From assembly GCF_003148495.1 (NCBI RefSeq), contig NZ_QGGH01000005.1, forward strand, positions 310,001 to 374,000: DNA of 64,000 bases, given 5' to 3'. The notes under the pieces are model-generated. The model did no database searches and was not told the DNA's origin. It saw nothing but the letters and a program-made list of their open reading frames with translations. Positions 18,643 to 28,173 of this stretch are shown in pieces; within the stretch, counting starts at the first letter, position 1; every line of letters begins with the position of its first letter. A program made the position numbers and the translations under genes. Source of the stretch: Mesorhizobium loti (lineage in GTDB: Bacteria; Pseudomonadota; Alphaproteobacteria; Rhizobiales; Rhizobiaceae).

Positions 18643-20157
18643 CTATGAGGCATAGAGGTCCTTGTAGGCGTCGCGCAAAAGATTCTTCTGCACCTTGCCC
18701 ATGGTGTTGCGCGGCAGTTCGTCGACGAAGATCACCCGCTTCGGGTGCTTGTATTTCGCCACGCGTTCAGCGATGGCGCCGAGAATTTCGGCCCCGGTGA
18801 TCTGCGATGACGGCGCCCGCACGACGACAGCAGTGACGCCTTCGCCGAAGTCCGGATGGGCAACGCCGATGACGGCGCTTTCGCTAACCCCGTCAAGCGC
18901 GTCGATCTCGCTTTCGAGTTCCTTTGGATAGATGTTGTAGCCGCCGGAAATGATCAGGTCCTTGCCGCGCCCGACAATGTGGACGTAACCATCGGCATCG
19001 ATGATGCCGAGATCGCCGGTGATGAAGAAGCCGTCGGCGCGGAATTCCGCTTTGGTCTTCTCCGGCATGCGCCAATAGCCGCCGAAAACATTTGGGCCCT
19101 TCACCTCGATCATGCCGACCTCGCCCTGCGCAAGCGCTGCGCCGCTGTCGGGATCGGCGATGCGAAGCGCGACGCCGGGCAAGGGGAAACCAACCGTACC
19201 GGCGCGCCGCTCGCCCTCATAGGGGTTCGAGGTGTTCATGTTGGTCTCGGTCATGCCGTAGCGTTCGAGGATCGCGTGGCCGGTGCGCTCGCGCCAGGCC
19301 TTGTGTGTCTCGGCCAGCAGCGGCGCCGAACCGGAAATGAACACACGGATGTTTTTCGCCGCCTCGCGGTTCAGCCCGTCCTGCTGCAGCAGGCGCACAT
19401 AGAAGGTCGGTACGCCCATCAGGGCCGTGGCGCGTGGCAGCAGCGAGACGATGCGGGCCGGATCGAACTTCCGCTCGAACAGCATCGAGGCGCCAGCCAT
19501 CAGGATGACGTTGGTGGCGACGAACAGGCCGTGGGTGTGGAAGATCGGCAATGCGTGGATCAGCACATCATCTCCGGTGAAGCGCCAGTGCTCGACCAGC
19601 ACGCGCGCGTTGGAGGCGAGGTTCTCGTGGCTGAGCATGGCGCCTTTCGAGCGGCCGGTGGTTCCCGACGTGTAGAGGATCGCCGCAAGGTCATCCGGCC
19701 CGCGCGTCACGTCATGAAAATCCGCCGGCAGCCGCGAGGCCTGATCGGTCAGCGATCCCTCGCCGTCGCGGCCGAGCGTGACGGTGGTGGCGCCCGATTT
19801 TCCCGCCAACGCTGCGATGTCGGCAGCCCTTGCCGGATCGCAGACGACGAGGCGTGGCGCTGCGTCGCCGAAGAAGTACTCCAGCTCGGCCAGTGTGTAG
19901 GCGGTGTTGAGCGGCAGGAAGACGGCGCCGGCGCGCAGGCAGGCGAGATAGAGCAGGACCGCTTCCGGGCTCTTCTCGACCTGCACGGCGACGCGGTCGC
20001 CGGGTTCGACATCCAATTGCAAGAGCGCATGCGCAAGCTGCGCCGAGCGCGCCAGCATATCGCCATAGGTGAGCGAGCCGCCATCATCGGTTTCCATCAG
20101 CAGGCGCCCTGGCGCCGGCATCCGAGACCGGAACGCATCGAACAGATGATTGCTCAT
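18643..20157 (-). CDS. matB: Malonyl-CoA synthetase
   Basis: A 504-residue ANL-superfamily acyl-CoA ligase activating malonate (or methylmalonate) with ATP and CoA. Motifs include the P-loop YTSGTTGRSKGAMLSH (near residue 165), LPIFHTHGLFV, YGMTETNMNTSNPYEG, FITGDLG and the C-terminal catalytic lysine segment LPRNTMGKVQKNLL. These match rhizobial MatB. The usual partner matA (malonyl-CoA decarboxylase) and the matC permease are absent here. A GntR/FCD regulator gene lies 184 bp upstream on the same strand and may be the local MatR equivalent. Confidence 0.9.
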   Translation of the reverse strand: MSNHLFDAFRSRMPAPGRLLMETDDGGSLTYGDMLARSAQLAHALLQLDVEPGDRVAVQVEKSPEAVLLYLACLRAGAVFLPLNTAYTLAELEYFFGDAAPRLVVCDPARAADIAALAGKSGATTVTLGRDGEGSLTDQASRLPADFHDVTRGPDDLAAILYTSGTTGRSKGAMLSHENLASNARVLVEHWRFTGDDVLIHALPIFHTHGLFVATNVILMAGASMLFERKFDPARIVSLLPRATALMGVPTFYVRLLQQDGLNREAAKNIRVFISGSAPLLAETHKAWRERTGHAILERYGMTETNMNTSNPYEGERRAGTVGFPLPGVALRIADPDSGAALAQGEVGMIEVKGPNVFGGYWRMPEKTKAEFRADGFFITGDLGIIDADGYVHIVGRGKDLIISGGYNIYPKELESEIDALDGVSESAVIGVAHPDFGEGVTAVVVRAPSSQITGAEILGAIAERVAKYKHPKRVIFVDELPRNTMGKVQKNLLRDAYKDLYAS

Positions 20158-20341
20158 AAGGACTTCCCCGGGTGGCTGAAACGGCGGCGTCGAGCACGCT
20201 TTTTCGAAGCATGCATTGGCGGCGAAGAGTTCGCGGTTCCCAGCCGCGCCGTCAAGACCGCAGACGATGGTTCACGCCTGTCGAGCCAGCGCCAGAGGTT
20301 GTGGGAAATGGGCCGCAAAAGACCCGCCGGGAAAACGATCG

Positions 20342-21088
20342 CTATCGCCGGGCGCGCTCGGCTCTGCCGGCGGCCGCCTGTGACCCTTCGCCTTGACTGA
20401 AGCGTTTCATGCACATGGCGGCGGTCAACTGGTAGTGATTGATCAGTGCCTCGACGGCAGCGTCGGCATTGCCATCCAGGGCACATTCGGCGATCAGGCG
20501 ATGCTCGCCGAAATCGTCGCGCTGGACGCCTTCGCCGTCATTGGCCATTTGCCGATAGCGATAGGCGTGATCGGAAAGCTGATCGCAGAACCCCACCAGC
20601 CATTGCGACCGGCAGGCCGAGATCAGCACCCTGTGGAAGATGCGGTGCAACCTTTCCCAATCCGGGTTGAGCGAGAAGAGATTTTGCGGCGAAAGACGTG
20701 ACGCGCGCCCCAGGCGATGCAGAGCCAGGACGAGCTGTTCTTCCCATTCGGCGGTGCGGTGGGCGATGGATTCGCGAAGCGCTCGCTCCTCGAGCCAGCA
20801 GCGGGTACGCGTCAGCTCCTCGAGTTCCGACGCGCTGACCGGCATGATGAAGAAGCCACGCTGGTCGTGCCGACCGAGAAGCCCTTCCGAGGCGAGGCGA
20901 TTGAGAGCCTCGCGGACAGGGGAAGCGCCAGCCCCATATTTGGAGACCACCCATTCGACCCGCAGCTTGCTCTCGGCTTCAAGAACACCACCGAGAAGAT
21001 CGTCACGCAATTGCTGATAGACCGTGCTGGCAAGCGTGCTCTTGGGTCCTGCGGCGTCATCGTTCAGATTGGCAGCTCCGTATGTCAT
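20342..21088 (-). CDS. GntR-family (FCD) transcription regulator, possibly MatR-like
   Basis: A 248-residue regulator with a GntR winged helix (about residues 18-85: LASTVYQQLRDDLL, GASPVREALNRLASEGLL, RGFFIMPVS) and an all-helical FCD effector domain (residues 95-225, with metal-ligand-type histidines in WERLHRIFHRVL and GEHRLI). ATG 21088 follows AAGGAG; the longer frame (21163) has no such site. Proximity to matB suggests it responds to malonate or malonyl-CoA, as rhizobial MatR does, though MatR is usually divergent from its operon, so this is tentative. Confidence 0.85.
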   Translation of the reverse strand: MTYGAANLNDDAAGPKSTLASTVYQQLRDDLLGGVLEAESKLRVEWVVSKYGAGASPVREALNRLASEGLLGRHDQRGFFIMPVSASELEELTRTRCWLEERALRESIAHRTAEWEEQLVLALHRLGRASRLSPQNLFSLNPDWERLHRIFHRVLISACRSQWLVGFCDQLSDHAYRYRQMANDGEGVQRDDFGEHRLIAECALDGNADAAVEALINHYQLTAAMCMKRFSQGEGSQAAAGRAERARR

Positions 21089-21449
21089 AGCGACTCCTTG
21101 TCCCCAAAACTTGTCTTGGGCAATTCGAGTCCGACAGCATTCGCCTTTTCGTACTTGTACCATATAACGCGTGCCGCGGCGCGCTCAAGCAGAAGATCAC
21201 GCTATTGTACTTTAGCACAAAGGAATATGCGGCATTCCGGAGATCAATGCTGTAATCCCGCGCATTCCCACAACCTGCGGAAACTTAACATGTTTTGTAT
21301 GCACGCAGGAGAATCTGTTCTTCCTGTTCTTTTGTATGCGCATGAGACCACCTGTTCTATTGCGCGCACAGGCGGCGAACAGCGAAGCCGAATCAGGCCG
21401 CCGCTGCTCTTTTGGGCGCAGTGCCCTTGAAGATACGATGCGCCGTGAG
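21089..21449. promoter_or_regulatory. Regulator promoter region with TTGTAC words
   Basis: This gene-free 361-bp segment is AT-richer than its flanks. It holds TTGTAC at 21155-21160 and a near-perfect inverted repeat TTGTAC-TTTA-GCACAA at 21205-21220, candidates for autoregulation by the GntR/FCD protein. TTTTGTATGC also occurs twice (21293-21302 and 21330-21339). From memory, unverified, the R. leguminosarum MatR operator contains a similar TCTTGTA half-site. Confidence 0.35.
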
Positions 21450-22127
21450 TTAGCCGGCTGCGTTGTCGGCTGCCGTCCTGATCGCCTGAATGTTTTGCCG
21501 GTAGGCTCCGACACTGCCGCCTTTAAAAATGGCGGCGCCAGCCACCAGCACGTCGGCGCCGGTAGCGGTGACCAGCGGCGCGGTTTCGGCTGAAACACCG
21601 CCGTCGATCTCGATGCGGATCGGCCGGTCGCCGATCAGCGCCTTGACCCGCTTCACCTTATCGACGATGGCCGGAATGAACGCCTGGCCGCCGAAGCCCG
21701 GATTGACGGTCATGATCAGGATCAGGTCGAGCCGGTCGAGCACATACTCGACCACGCTTTCAGGCGTTGCCGGATTGAGCGACACTCCGGCCTTCTTGCC
21801 AAGGTTCCTGATGGTTTGAAGCGAGCGGTCGAGATGCGGCCCGGCCTCTGCATGGACCGTCAAACCGTCGCAGCCGGCCTCGGCGAAAGCGGCCAGATAG
21901 GGGTCGGCCGGGGCAATCATCAGATGGCAGTCGAAGAAGGCCTTGGTGCGGTTGCGGATCGCCTTGATCACCGGCGGGCCAAAGGTGATGTTGGGGACAA
22001 AGTGCCCGTCCATCACATCGAGATGGATCCAGTCGGCGCCGGCCGCCGCCACCGCTTCGACCTCATCGCCGAGCCTCGAAAAATCCGATGCCAGCACCGA
22101 CGGTGCGATCAAGGTCTTTCTGCTCAT
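21450..22127 (-). CDS. rpe: Ribulose-phosphate 3-epimerase
   Basis: A 225-residue TIM-barrel epimerase interconverting ribulose-5-phosphate and xylulose-5-phosphate in the pentose phosphate and Calvin pathways. Markers are [10 protein letters not shown] at the N-terminus, [16 protein letters not shown] with catalytic Asp and metal ligands, [10 protein letters not shown], and IEIDGGVS with the second catalytic Asp. ATG 22127 follows AAAGG and gives the usual family length; the open frame runs on to 22295. The gene appears monocistronic, with a terminator of the upstream locus 170 bp before it. Confidence 0.94.
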   Translation of the reverse strand: MSRKTLIAPSVLASDFSRLGDEVEAVAAAGADWIHLDVMDGHFVPNITFGPPVIKAIRNRTKAFFDCHLMIAPADPYLAAFAEAGCDGLTVHAEAGPHLDRSLQTIRNLGKKAGVSLNPATPESVVEYVLDRLDLILIMTVNPGFGGQAFIPAIVDKVKRVKALIGDRPIRIEIDGGVSAETAPLVTATGADVLVAGAAIFKGGSVGAYRQNIQAIRTAADNAAG

Positions 22128-22294
22128 GGGTGCGGCCTTTCCGAGCGCCCTTTTCATCCGGCCACTCTGGATCGACTGCCTAATGCGCTCCAGCCGACTT
22201 GTCGAGTGCACGGGCGCGGGCGCTGCACAGGCAGGGTGGCGTTTTGGCGTCTCCGATCGTGTTGCAGCCAATTTCCGCTTGCCCCGGAACCACA

Positions 22295-22324
22295 AGAAAG
22301 ACCCGCCGGATTGCTCCGGCGGGT
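22295..22324 (-). terminator. Terminator after the 1,262-residue secreted protein gene
   Basis: ACCCGCCGGA (22301-22310) and TCCGGCGGGT (22315-22324) form a perfect 10-bp stem with a 4-nt loop. Read leftward it is followed by CTTTCTT, giving intrinsic-terminator form about 30 nt past the stop codon. Confidence 0.8.
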
Positions 22325-22352
22325 TTCTGGTCTGGCGTCGAGCAGATGGTTA

Positions 22353-25300
22353 TTACTGCTGGAGTTTCAGGATTCTGTTTGGATCCGGATCCTGCTGCTG
22401 TTCGACCTGCGGCCTGCGCCGTGGCAGTACCTGCTGCAGCAGCAGGCCCGGGTTGAGCTCCAGCGACGGTTGCCCGCGGACCGGTCGGCAGTTCGGATAC
22501 CGCCCGATCGTGCCTTCCGGGCAGCGCCGCCTGATGATCGGCTGGCACTGGCCATTGATCATCTGCGTGCCCGGTGCGCATTCCACCTGCTGCCTGGGCT
22601 TGCGGCATGCGCCGTCGATCACCTCGGTCCCACGCGGACAGACACATTCGCCGCGCTTGTTGTGGACCTGGCCGCGTATGTCGCACTGCTGCACATCAGG
22701 CTGCTTGCGCCGGCAGGCATTGCCTTGCACCTCGGTACCCCTCGGGCAGACGCAATCGCCGTTGGCGTCGTGGACCTGGCCACGGATGGTGCATTGCTCC
22801 GGCTTCGGCTGGATCGGTCGGCAGGCATTGCCCCTGACTTCCGTGCCGCGTGGGCAGACGCAATCGCCATCGGTATTGTGGACCTGGCCACGGATGGTGC
22901 ACTGCTCCGGCTTCGGCTGGATCGGTCGGCAGGCATTGCCCCTGACTTCCGTGCCGCGTGGGCAGACGCAATCGCCATCGGCATTGTAGACTTGGCCACG
23001 GATCGTGCACTGTTCGGGCTTTGGCCGGATTGGACGGCAGGCATTGTCCCTGACTTCCGTACCCCTAGGGCAGACACAATCGCCGTCTGAATTGTGGACC
23101 TGGCCACGGATGGTGCACTGCTCGGGCCTGTCGGTCCTGACACATTTGCCGTTCTCAAGCCCGGTTCCGCGTGGGCAGACGCAGCGTCCGTCCTCGGTGC
23201 GGATCTGGCCTTCGAGCAGCACGCAGCGCTTCGGCGGCGGTGGCGTTGGCAGAACATTGGTACCACCGCCGGTGCACTGGCCATTGCGGAAGGTGGTGCC
23301 TTCCGGGCAGACGCAGCGACCGGCGTCGTTCATGACGAAGCCTTGCGAGCATTCCTTCTTCGTCTCCTGGCTGATGGTGAAGGGATGGCAGGCATAGGCC
23401 TTGCCGCGATCGCCCTGCACATTGGTCTGGTCGCCGCCAAGCACGTCGCCACCGCCTTGCACCCGTGTGTCGGGAGAGAGCACGCCGACGCAGTTCTGGC
23501 CGCTGACGTTGCCCTGCAGATTGGCCAGGCGGCCGTCGTCGGGAATGACCACGGTGACATGGTGCACCTGGCTTTCGCCGGCGCCGAGCGTCAGGTCGGC
23601 AATGCAGGACGCAGGCAAGGTTGCCGGTTCCGGCGAGCAGCCGAAGGGCGGATCGATCGACGTGATTTCAACGCCTTCCAGCCTGCCGAGCCCATCCACG
23701 CCGATCGCATCACCGATACGGACCGGTCCCGAGAAGGGGGTCGTCCCATCATTGGTGATGGTGATCTCGAACGAGCAGGGTTGGCCGAGCTTGCATTCGC
23801 GGTCGCCGGTTTTTTCGACACGGATGGTCGAAGAGCCGCCGCCCTTGGCGCAGGCCTGGCCGATCGGATAGACGATGTCGTCGCCTGGCGCCGGACCAAA
23901 CGAACCCCGCGCGCAGTTCTCGAACGCGCCATTCGCAGAAACCGTCACGTCGAAGTGGCGGCTGGTTCCAGGTGTCATCACGGCACCGGGAATCTGGCAC
24001 GACAGCGCATTGGCCGGAACCGGTCCGCATGCCCATTCCGCGCCGTCAGGGGTGACGGTCTGGATCTGGACGGGCGCGCCGCCAGCCACCAGCGTGGCGG
24101 CATCGTTGACCCGCACCGGACCGGTGGGGGCAGCGGTGCCAAGGCTGATGACGGTGATGCGGCAAGAGATGACCGCGGCACCGGCGAGCGAGCCGTTGCA
24201 TACCTTGGTGATGCGCAGGGTCGGCTTGCCGCCATTGGGATGACGGAAGCGTTCCTTGGCGCAAGCCTTGTTATTGGTGAGGTCGTTTTCACCAGGAATG
24301 GCCTTCACCGCGGCGCAGTTCTCCACCGTGTCCGACTGGTAGCCGGCCGGCATGACCGCCTTGACGACGATCGGTGTCGAGGCGCCCGGAGGCAGCGAAA
24401 TCCCCGCATTGTCGCAGCGGAACTGGCCGGGGCCGTTCGGTCCGCATGTCCAGGGCGGGCTCGGGCCGAAGGTCGAGGAGGACGGCGCGCCGCCCGGATA
24501 GGTGTCGATCACCGTCAGCGGCCCATTATAGGTTGATGTGCCGTTGTTGATGATGTCGATCACGAAGTAGCAGATGCCGTCGGCCGTGCAGACCGGGATA
24601 CGGGCACGCTTCTTCAGGATCAGGTCGACCTTCTTTTCGACCGGCGGCTGGCAGTCGCGGTCACGGTCGCCACGCCGGCAGATCGGGATCGAGGCACAGC
24701 CGCGATCATTCGATTGGCTGCCGAACAGCGGCTTGCCGCTGGCCCCATAATTATACGTGGCGCAGTTGCGCAGGACGCTGCCTTGCCAGCCTCCGGCCGG
24801 CTTGAAGCCGAGCTTGAGGTCGACGGAGGCCCCCGGACTGAGCGTGGTCACCGGATAGGTGCACGTCATCGGGGTGGTGCCGGGTACGCAGACCCAGGGC
24901 GGATTAGGCCCCGAATCGAGCGTCGATCCGGCCGGCAGCGTCACCTCGTCGAGCACGATCTTGCCGTGGTAGGCACCGGTGCCGACATTGGTGACCCTGA
25001 TGGTGAAGTCGCAGCCGCCGCCCATCGTGCAACGCGTCACGTCGGCGCGTTTCTCGACCTTGAGGTCCGGCTCCTTGTCCTTGGGCGGGCACCTCTGGTC
25101 ACGCGGGATGACGATGTCGATCGTCTGCGTGCAGCACAGGCCCCAGCCTTCCTTCGGACCGGCATAGGTTTCGATGCCGGTGACGATGAGGTGGATGACG
25201 TCGCCGGGCGATGCGCCGACGATCTTCCAGTTTAAGACACCGCCGCCCGCCGGCACCAGCTGGGTGTCGGGGATGATGGTGATGCCGGGCGTGGTCGTCG

Positions 25301-26141
25301 ACACCTGCACCCACTTGCCGCCCATCTCCGGGCCGACCGGCATGTGATAGATGAAGGCGCCGCCGCCGGGCACGCAGTCGACCGTGCCGCGTTCCACCTT
25401 GAAGCATTCCTTGCCGGGAGGTGGCGGTGGCGGGTTGCATTTTGTGACGTCGATCTTGATCGAGGTCTTCACGCCGGTCTTGAAGTCGCCGTCGTCGGGC
25501 TTGCCCGGATCCTGCGACGGGATGATGGTCCCCGTGCCCGGTCCGGCCGTCACCTTGATCATGCCCTGGTTGTCGACGATCGTTGGTGCGGGAAAAGCCG
25601 CATGATCGATCTTGGCCGTGATCTGGAAGGTGATGACGCGCTCGTTCGGAGCACCGGCGCCGTCGAGATCGGTGGCGGAGAGCCGGAAATCGGACACAGT
25701 CGCCGTATCGTTGGGATTTGCCGAGGTGCTGATTGAAGCCCCCGGCAGTGGCCCACCGGACGAATCCGTGCCGTCGCCGGCCACATTGACGTTGACGATC
25801 TCAAGGCCGTGCGGGAGCTGGTCCTTGAAGTCGAGCTTGAGCTTGTTCAGCCTGGCCGCGAGGCTTGGGTCGGCAAAGCCTTGCGGATCGCCGCGCAAGC
25901 CGAAGCTCAGCGAATAGACGACATAGTCGCAGCTTCGTTGAGTGCCTTTCTTGGTGAAGAAAGGCACGAGCCGGTCCGGCCTCGGATTGACGACGCGCGA
26001 ATTGTCGAGGTCGAGCTTCAGTTCCGGGGTGATCGGAACGGCGTCTTCCGCGTGGCTTGCCACAGGGGTGAGCATGGCGACCGCGATACCGGCCGCCATC
26101 AGCCAGCGCGCGCCGCGCCTGGCATATGACAGGGGTTTCAT
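22353..26141 (-). CDS. Large secreted protein: DUF11-like domains plus Cys-rich 36-residue repeats
   Basis: This 1,262-residue protein has a signal peptide (hydrophobic WLMAAGIAVAML, cleavage after SHA near residue 31). Residues 246-351 form a Cys-containing domain shared with the upstream neighbour (PGD and CC motifs). Four DUF11-like beta-sandwich domains follow (about 358-460, 506-630, 640-765, 772-915), each with paired cysteines and an N-x-GT motif. Residues 931-1220 are Cys-rich units (CVCPRGTEV...C), six of 36 residues in near-perfect tandem, then a Gln/Pro-rich tail. Start 26141 follows GGAG. An extracellular or outer-surface structural or adhesive role is inferred. No anchor motif is seen, so it may be released. 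Confidence 0.8.
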   Translation of the reverse strand: MKPLSYARRGARWLMAAGIAVAMLTPVASHAEDAVPITPELKLDLDNSRVVNPRPDRLVPFFTKKGTQRSCDYVVYSLSFGLRGDPQGFADPSLAARLNKLKLDFKDQLPHGLEIVNVNVAGDGTDSSGGPLPGASISTSANPNDTATVSDFRLSATDLDGAGAPNERVITFQITAKIDHAAFPAPTIVDNQGMIKVTAGPGTGTIIPSQDPGKPDDGDFKTGVKTSIKIDVTKCNPPPPPPGKECFKVERGTVDCVPGGGAFIYHMPVGPEMGGKWVQVSTTTPGITIIPDTQLVPAGGGVLNWKIVGASPGDVIHLIVTGIETYAGPKEGWGLCCTQTIDIVIPRDQRCPPKDKEPDLKVEKRADVTRCTMGGGCDFTIRVTNVGTGAYHGKIVLDEVTLPAGSTLDSGPNPPWVCVPGTTPMTCTYPVTTLSPGASVDLKLGFKPAGGWQGSVLRNCATYNYGASGKPLFGSQSNDRGCASIPICRRGDRDRDCQPPVEKKVDLILKKRARIPVCTADGICYFVIDIINNGTSTYNGPLTVIDTYPGGAPSSSTFGPSPPWTCGPNGPGQFRCDNAGISLPPGASTPIVVKAVMPAGYQSDTVENCAAVKAIPGENDLTNNKACAKERFRHPNGGKPTLRITKVCNGSLAGAAVISCRITVISLGTAAPTGPVRVNDAATLVAGGAPVQIQTVTPDGAEWACGPVPANALSCQIPGAVMTPGTSRHFDVTVSANGAFENCARGSFGPAPGDDIVYPIGQACAKGGGSSTIRVEKTGDRECKLGQPCSFEITITNDGTTPFSGPVRIGDAIGVDGLGRLEGVEITSIDPPFGCSPEPATLPASCIADLTLGAGESQVHHVTVVIPDDGRLANLQGNVSGQNCVGVLSPDTRVQGGGDVLGGDQTNVQGDRGKAYACHPFTISQETKKECSQGFVMNDAGRCVCPEGTTFRNGQCTGGGTNVLPTPPPPKRCVLLEGQIRTEDGRCVCPRGTGLENGKCVRTDRPEQCTIRGQVHNSDGDCVCPRGTEVRDNACRPIRPKPEQCTIRGQVYNADGDCVCPRGTEVRGNACRPIQPKPEQCTIRGQVHNTDGDCVCPRGTEVRGNACRPIQPKPEQCTIRGQVHDANGDCVCPRGTEVQGNACRRKQPDVQQCDIRGQVHNKRGECVCPRGTEVIDGACRKPRQQVECAPGTQMINGQCQPIIRRRCPEGTIGRYPNCRPVRGQPSLELNPGLLLQQVLPRRRPQVEQQQDPDPNRILKLQQ
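22581..23225 (-). repeat. Six tandem 108-bp repeats encoding Cys-rich units
   Basis: Six in-frame units of 108 bp (the last one codon shorter) encode the pattern C-x4-GQ-x3-...-CVCPRGT-...-C. The three units spanning 22794-23117 are nearly identical at DNA level, while the outer ones have diverged. This indicates recent expansion in the middle of the array. Confidence 0.85.
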
Positions 26142-26211
26142 GATCGTCTCCATGACGGTTGAGTTGTTTTCTGCGAGCGGGGAGAGTGCGAGATTTTTCA
26201 TCTTCCCCTCC

Positions 26212-28173
26212 TCAACGTTCGCAGCTGACGGCTGGGGTTCTGAGCGGCAAAGTCATCTTGCAGCAAGGGTAGTAGCCACCCTTGTCCTTGTCGGACTTCC
26301 TGTAGAAGCAGAGCCCGACATCGACTGTGTCGCCCGGATCGTGGCCGGTGATGTCGATCGTGTAGGGCTTGCCGGGCGCATGCGACTGGGATGATGTCAC
26401 CCCGACGCCTGGCGTCCTGGACTGGGCCTTGATCGAATCGCCGCCGAAGCCGGCATGGTCATGGAGATAGAGATCGGCCTCAAGCCCCGAAGGCGTGCAG
26501 TAGTACTGGACATCTTCAACGTCGAGACACGGAGGCAGATTGCCGGGCGGTGGGAAGTCCGGCGGGTAGAAGGGGGGCAGGTAGCCGCCCGGGATTTCTT
26601 CATAATAGCCGGCGCGGCCTTCGCAGGGATGCCAGACGGCAACGTCGCCGACATGACCCTCGACCTCCGGGTCTTCGAAATAACCGTCGAAGTCGACGAG
26701 CCAGGAGCCGAAGGGCGGCACATTGGCCGGCTTGACCAGCTCTTTGGGCGTAATCTGCACGCCATGCACGGCCAGCGGCCCGCCGGCGGCGAGCTGTTCG
26801 GCGAGAGCCGGATTGTCGCGCAGCTTGTCGCCGGTGTTGACCAGCGTCTGCGTGCAGACCGAGGTGTCGAGATTGCCGTCGGCGTCATAGCCATATTGCA
26901 GGTCGAGACCGCCGGCCGACTGCCGGTTGCCCTGCGGGAAGCCGATCGCATATTCCTGCGGCATTTCCACCCAGACCGATTCGGTTGCCGGATCGTCCGG
27001 GTTCTCGCGCCAGTAGCGAATGACCTCGCCCTTGCCGGAATCGGCGAACTGGCTGTAATCGTAGCGGTTCTCGACCGGACCGCGCTGGGCCAGGTACATG
27101 AAGCCGCTGTTGTCGAAGGCGATATCGGTGACGGCGTAGTCCTTGTCGGCCTTGACCGTCAGTTCCCAGCGCGGGTCGCCGGCAAAGGTGCCGTCGCGGG
27201 CGATGCCCACCGACCAGATTTCCGACTTTTCGCCGACAGAGTAGTAGAGCCGGCCACCACGATAGGAAACGGCCCAGATGCGGCGCTCGTCCTGCGTGTA
27301 GCCCCAACTGTCGGGGTCTTCGCTGTCGAAGGCCGCGCCCTGGATGTCCATCACCGACCCGTCGTCGGCGACGGGAGCCAGCCCATGCGCGGGGCGGCCG
27401 ACAACGCCATGGTCGAAGCTGTCGATCAGCCTGCCGTTGGCGTCGATGCGATGGATCAGGCCGGTGTCGAGGTCGGAAGCAAAGAACTGGCGGTGGCTGG
27501 GATCGAAGGTGAGATTGCCGATGCCGGGGCCGCTGTTGGTGTCGATGTCGGCGAATTTGGAGACCTGGCCGGTGATGCCGTCGATCTTCCAGATGGTGCC
27601 CGGCCCGCCGCCGTTTTCGGTGCCGAACTGGCCATCCATGAAGGTGGCGCCGGCCATGCCGCGGCGTTGCCGCTCAGGGCGACCGTCATCGTCGGCGTCC
27701 GGCGTGACGATGCGGATGCCGTGCAGCGAGGTGGCGCCGGCATAGAGATTGGGAATGCCGGACGGAATGCCGTCGCGCACTCCATCGTCATAGGTGACGC
27801 CGAACACCTGGCCGATCTGCTCTGCCGTCACCTCGAAGGGCGGCGGTGTGTTGACGAGCTGGCCAGCGGCCGGTCCGCCCAGATGCGAGACGTCGAACAC
27901 GCGCAAGGTGGCGCGGGTGGTGTCGATGAAGGTTTCGTCGACCGGATCGACGCCGGGCGGCAGGCCCTCGTCGAAATTGGGAATGATGGTGCCGGAAAAT
28001 CCGGTCACCGCCATCGAGCCGGGATAGATGATCTGGGTTTCCTGCGCCTGCGCGGCGCCACCCAGCCACAGGCCGGCGGCGAGCGTCAGCGCCAGCAATG
28101 CGCCGCCAGCATGCGCGGCACGACGCAAACGACCATCAAGAGACGACACGAACGAGCCGCGGATGCGAGACAT
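26212..28173 (-). CDS. Secreted protein with propeller-like body and shared C-terminal Cys domain
   Basis: A 653-residue exported protein of unknown function. The signal peptide has core GGALLALTLAAGLWLGGA, with cleavage near residue 43 (AQA). Residues 100-450 contain spaced motifs such as GTIWKIDGITGQV, GNLTFDPSHRQFFASD, IWAVSYRGGRLYYSV and TDIAFDNSGFMYLAQRG, read as blades of a beta-propeller. A proline-rich linker (PPFYPPDFPPPGNLPP) leads to residues 549-653, which match residues 246-351 of the protein encoded 70 bp downstream (TPG, PGD and CC motifs). ATG 28173 follows GGGGGAG; the open frame reaches 28422. The two genes probably form an operon. Confidence 0.78.
   Translation of the reverse strand: MSRIRGSFVSSLDGRLRRAAHAGGALLALTLAAGLWLGGAAQAQETQIIYPGSMAVTGFSGTIIPNFDEGLPPGVDPVDETFIDTTRATLRVFDVSHLGGPAAGQLVNTPPPFEVTAEQIGQVFGVTYDDGVRDGIPSGIPNLYAGATSLHGIRIVTPDADDDGRPERQRRGMAGATFMDGQFGTENGGGPGTIWKIDGITGQVSKFADIDTNSGPGIGNLTFDPSHRQFFASDLDTGLIHRIDANGRLIDSFDHGVVGRPAHGLAPVADDGSVMDIQGAAFDSEDPDSWGYTQDERRIWAVSYRGGRLYYSVGEKSEIWSVGIARDGTFAGDPRWELTVKADKDYAVTDIAFDNSGFMYLAQRGPVENRYDYSQFADSGKGEVIRYWRENPDDPATESVWVEMPQEYAIGFPQGNRQSAGGLDLQYGYDADGNLDTSVCTQTLVNTGDKLRDNPALAEQLAAGGPLAVHGVQITPKELVKPANVPPFGSWLVDFDGYFEDPEVEGHVGDVAVWHPCEGRAGYYEEIPGGYLPPFYPPDFPPPGNLPPCLDVEDVQYYCTPSGLEADLYLHDHAGFGGDSIKAQSRTPGVGVTSSQSHAPGKPYTIDITGHDPGDTVDVGLCFYRKSDKDKGGYYPCCKMTLPLRTPAVSCER

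Noticed and set aside
20158-20341. Short frames between matB and the GntR/FCD gene
   Set aside because: No homology, no ribosome-binding site, and length under 100 codons in GC-rich DNA.
18856-20400. Long plus-strand frame opposite matB
   Set aside because: MatB motifs on the minus strand are complete and the plus-strand translation resembles nothing known.
22794-23117. Regularly spaced DNA repeats that could suggest a CRISPR array
   Set aside because: The repeats are contiguous 108-bp in-frame protein-coding units with no unique spacers and no cas genes.
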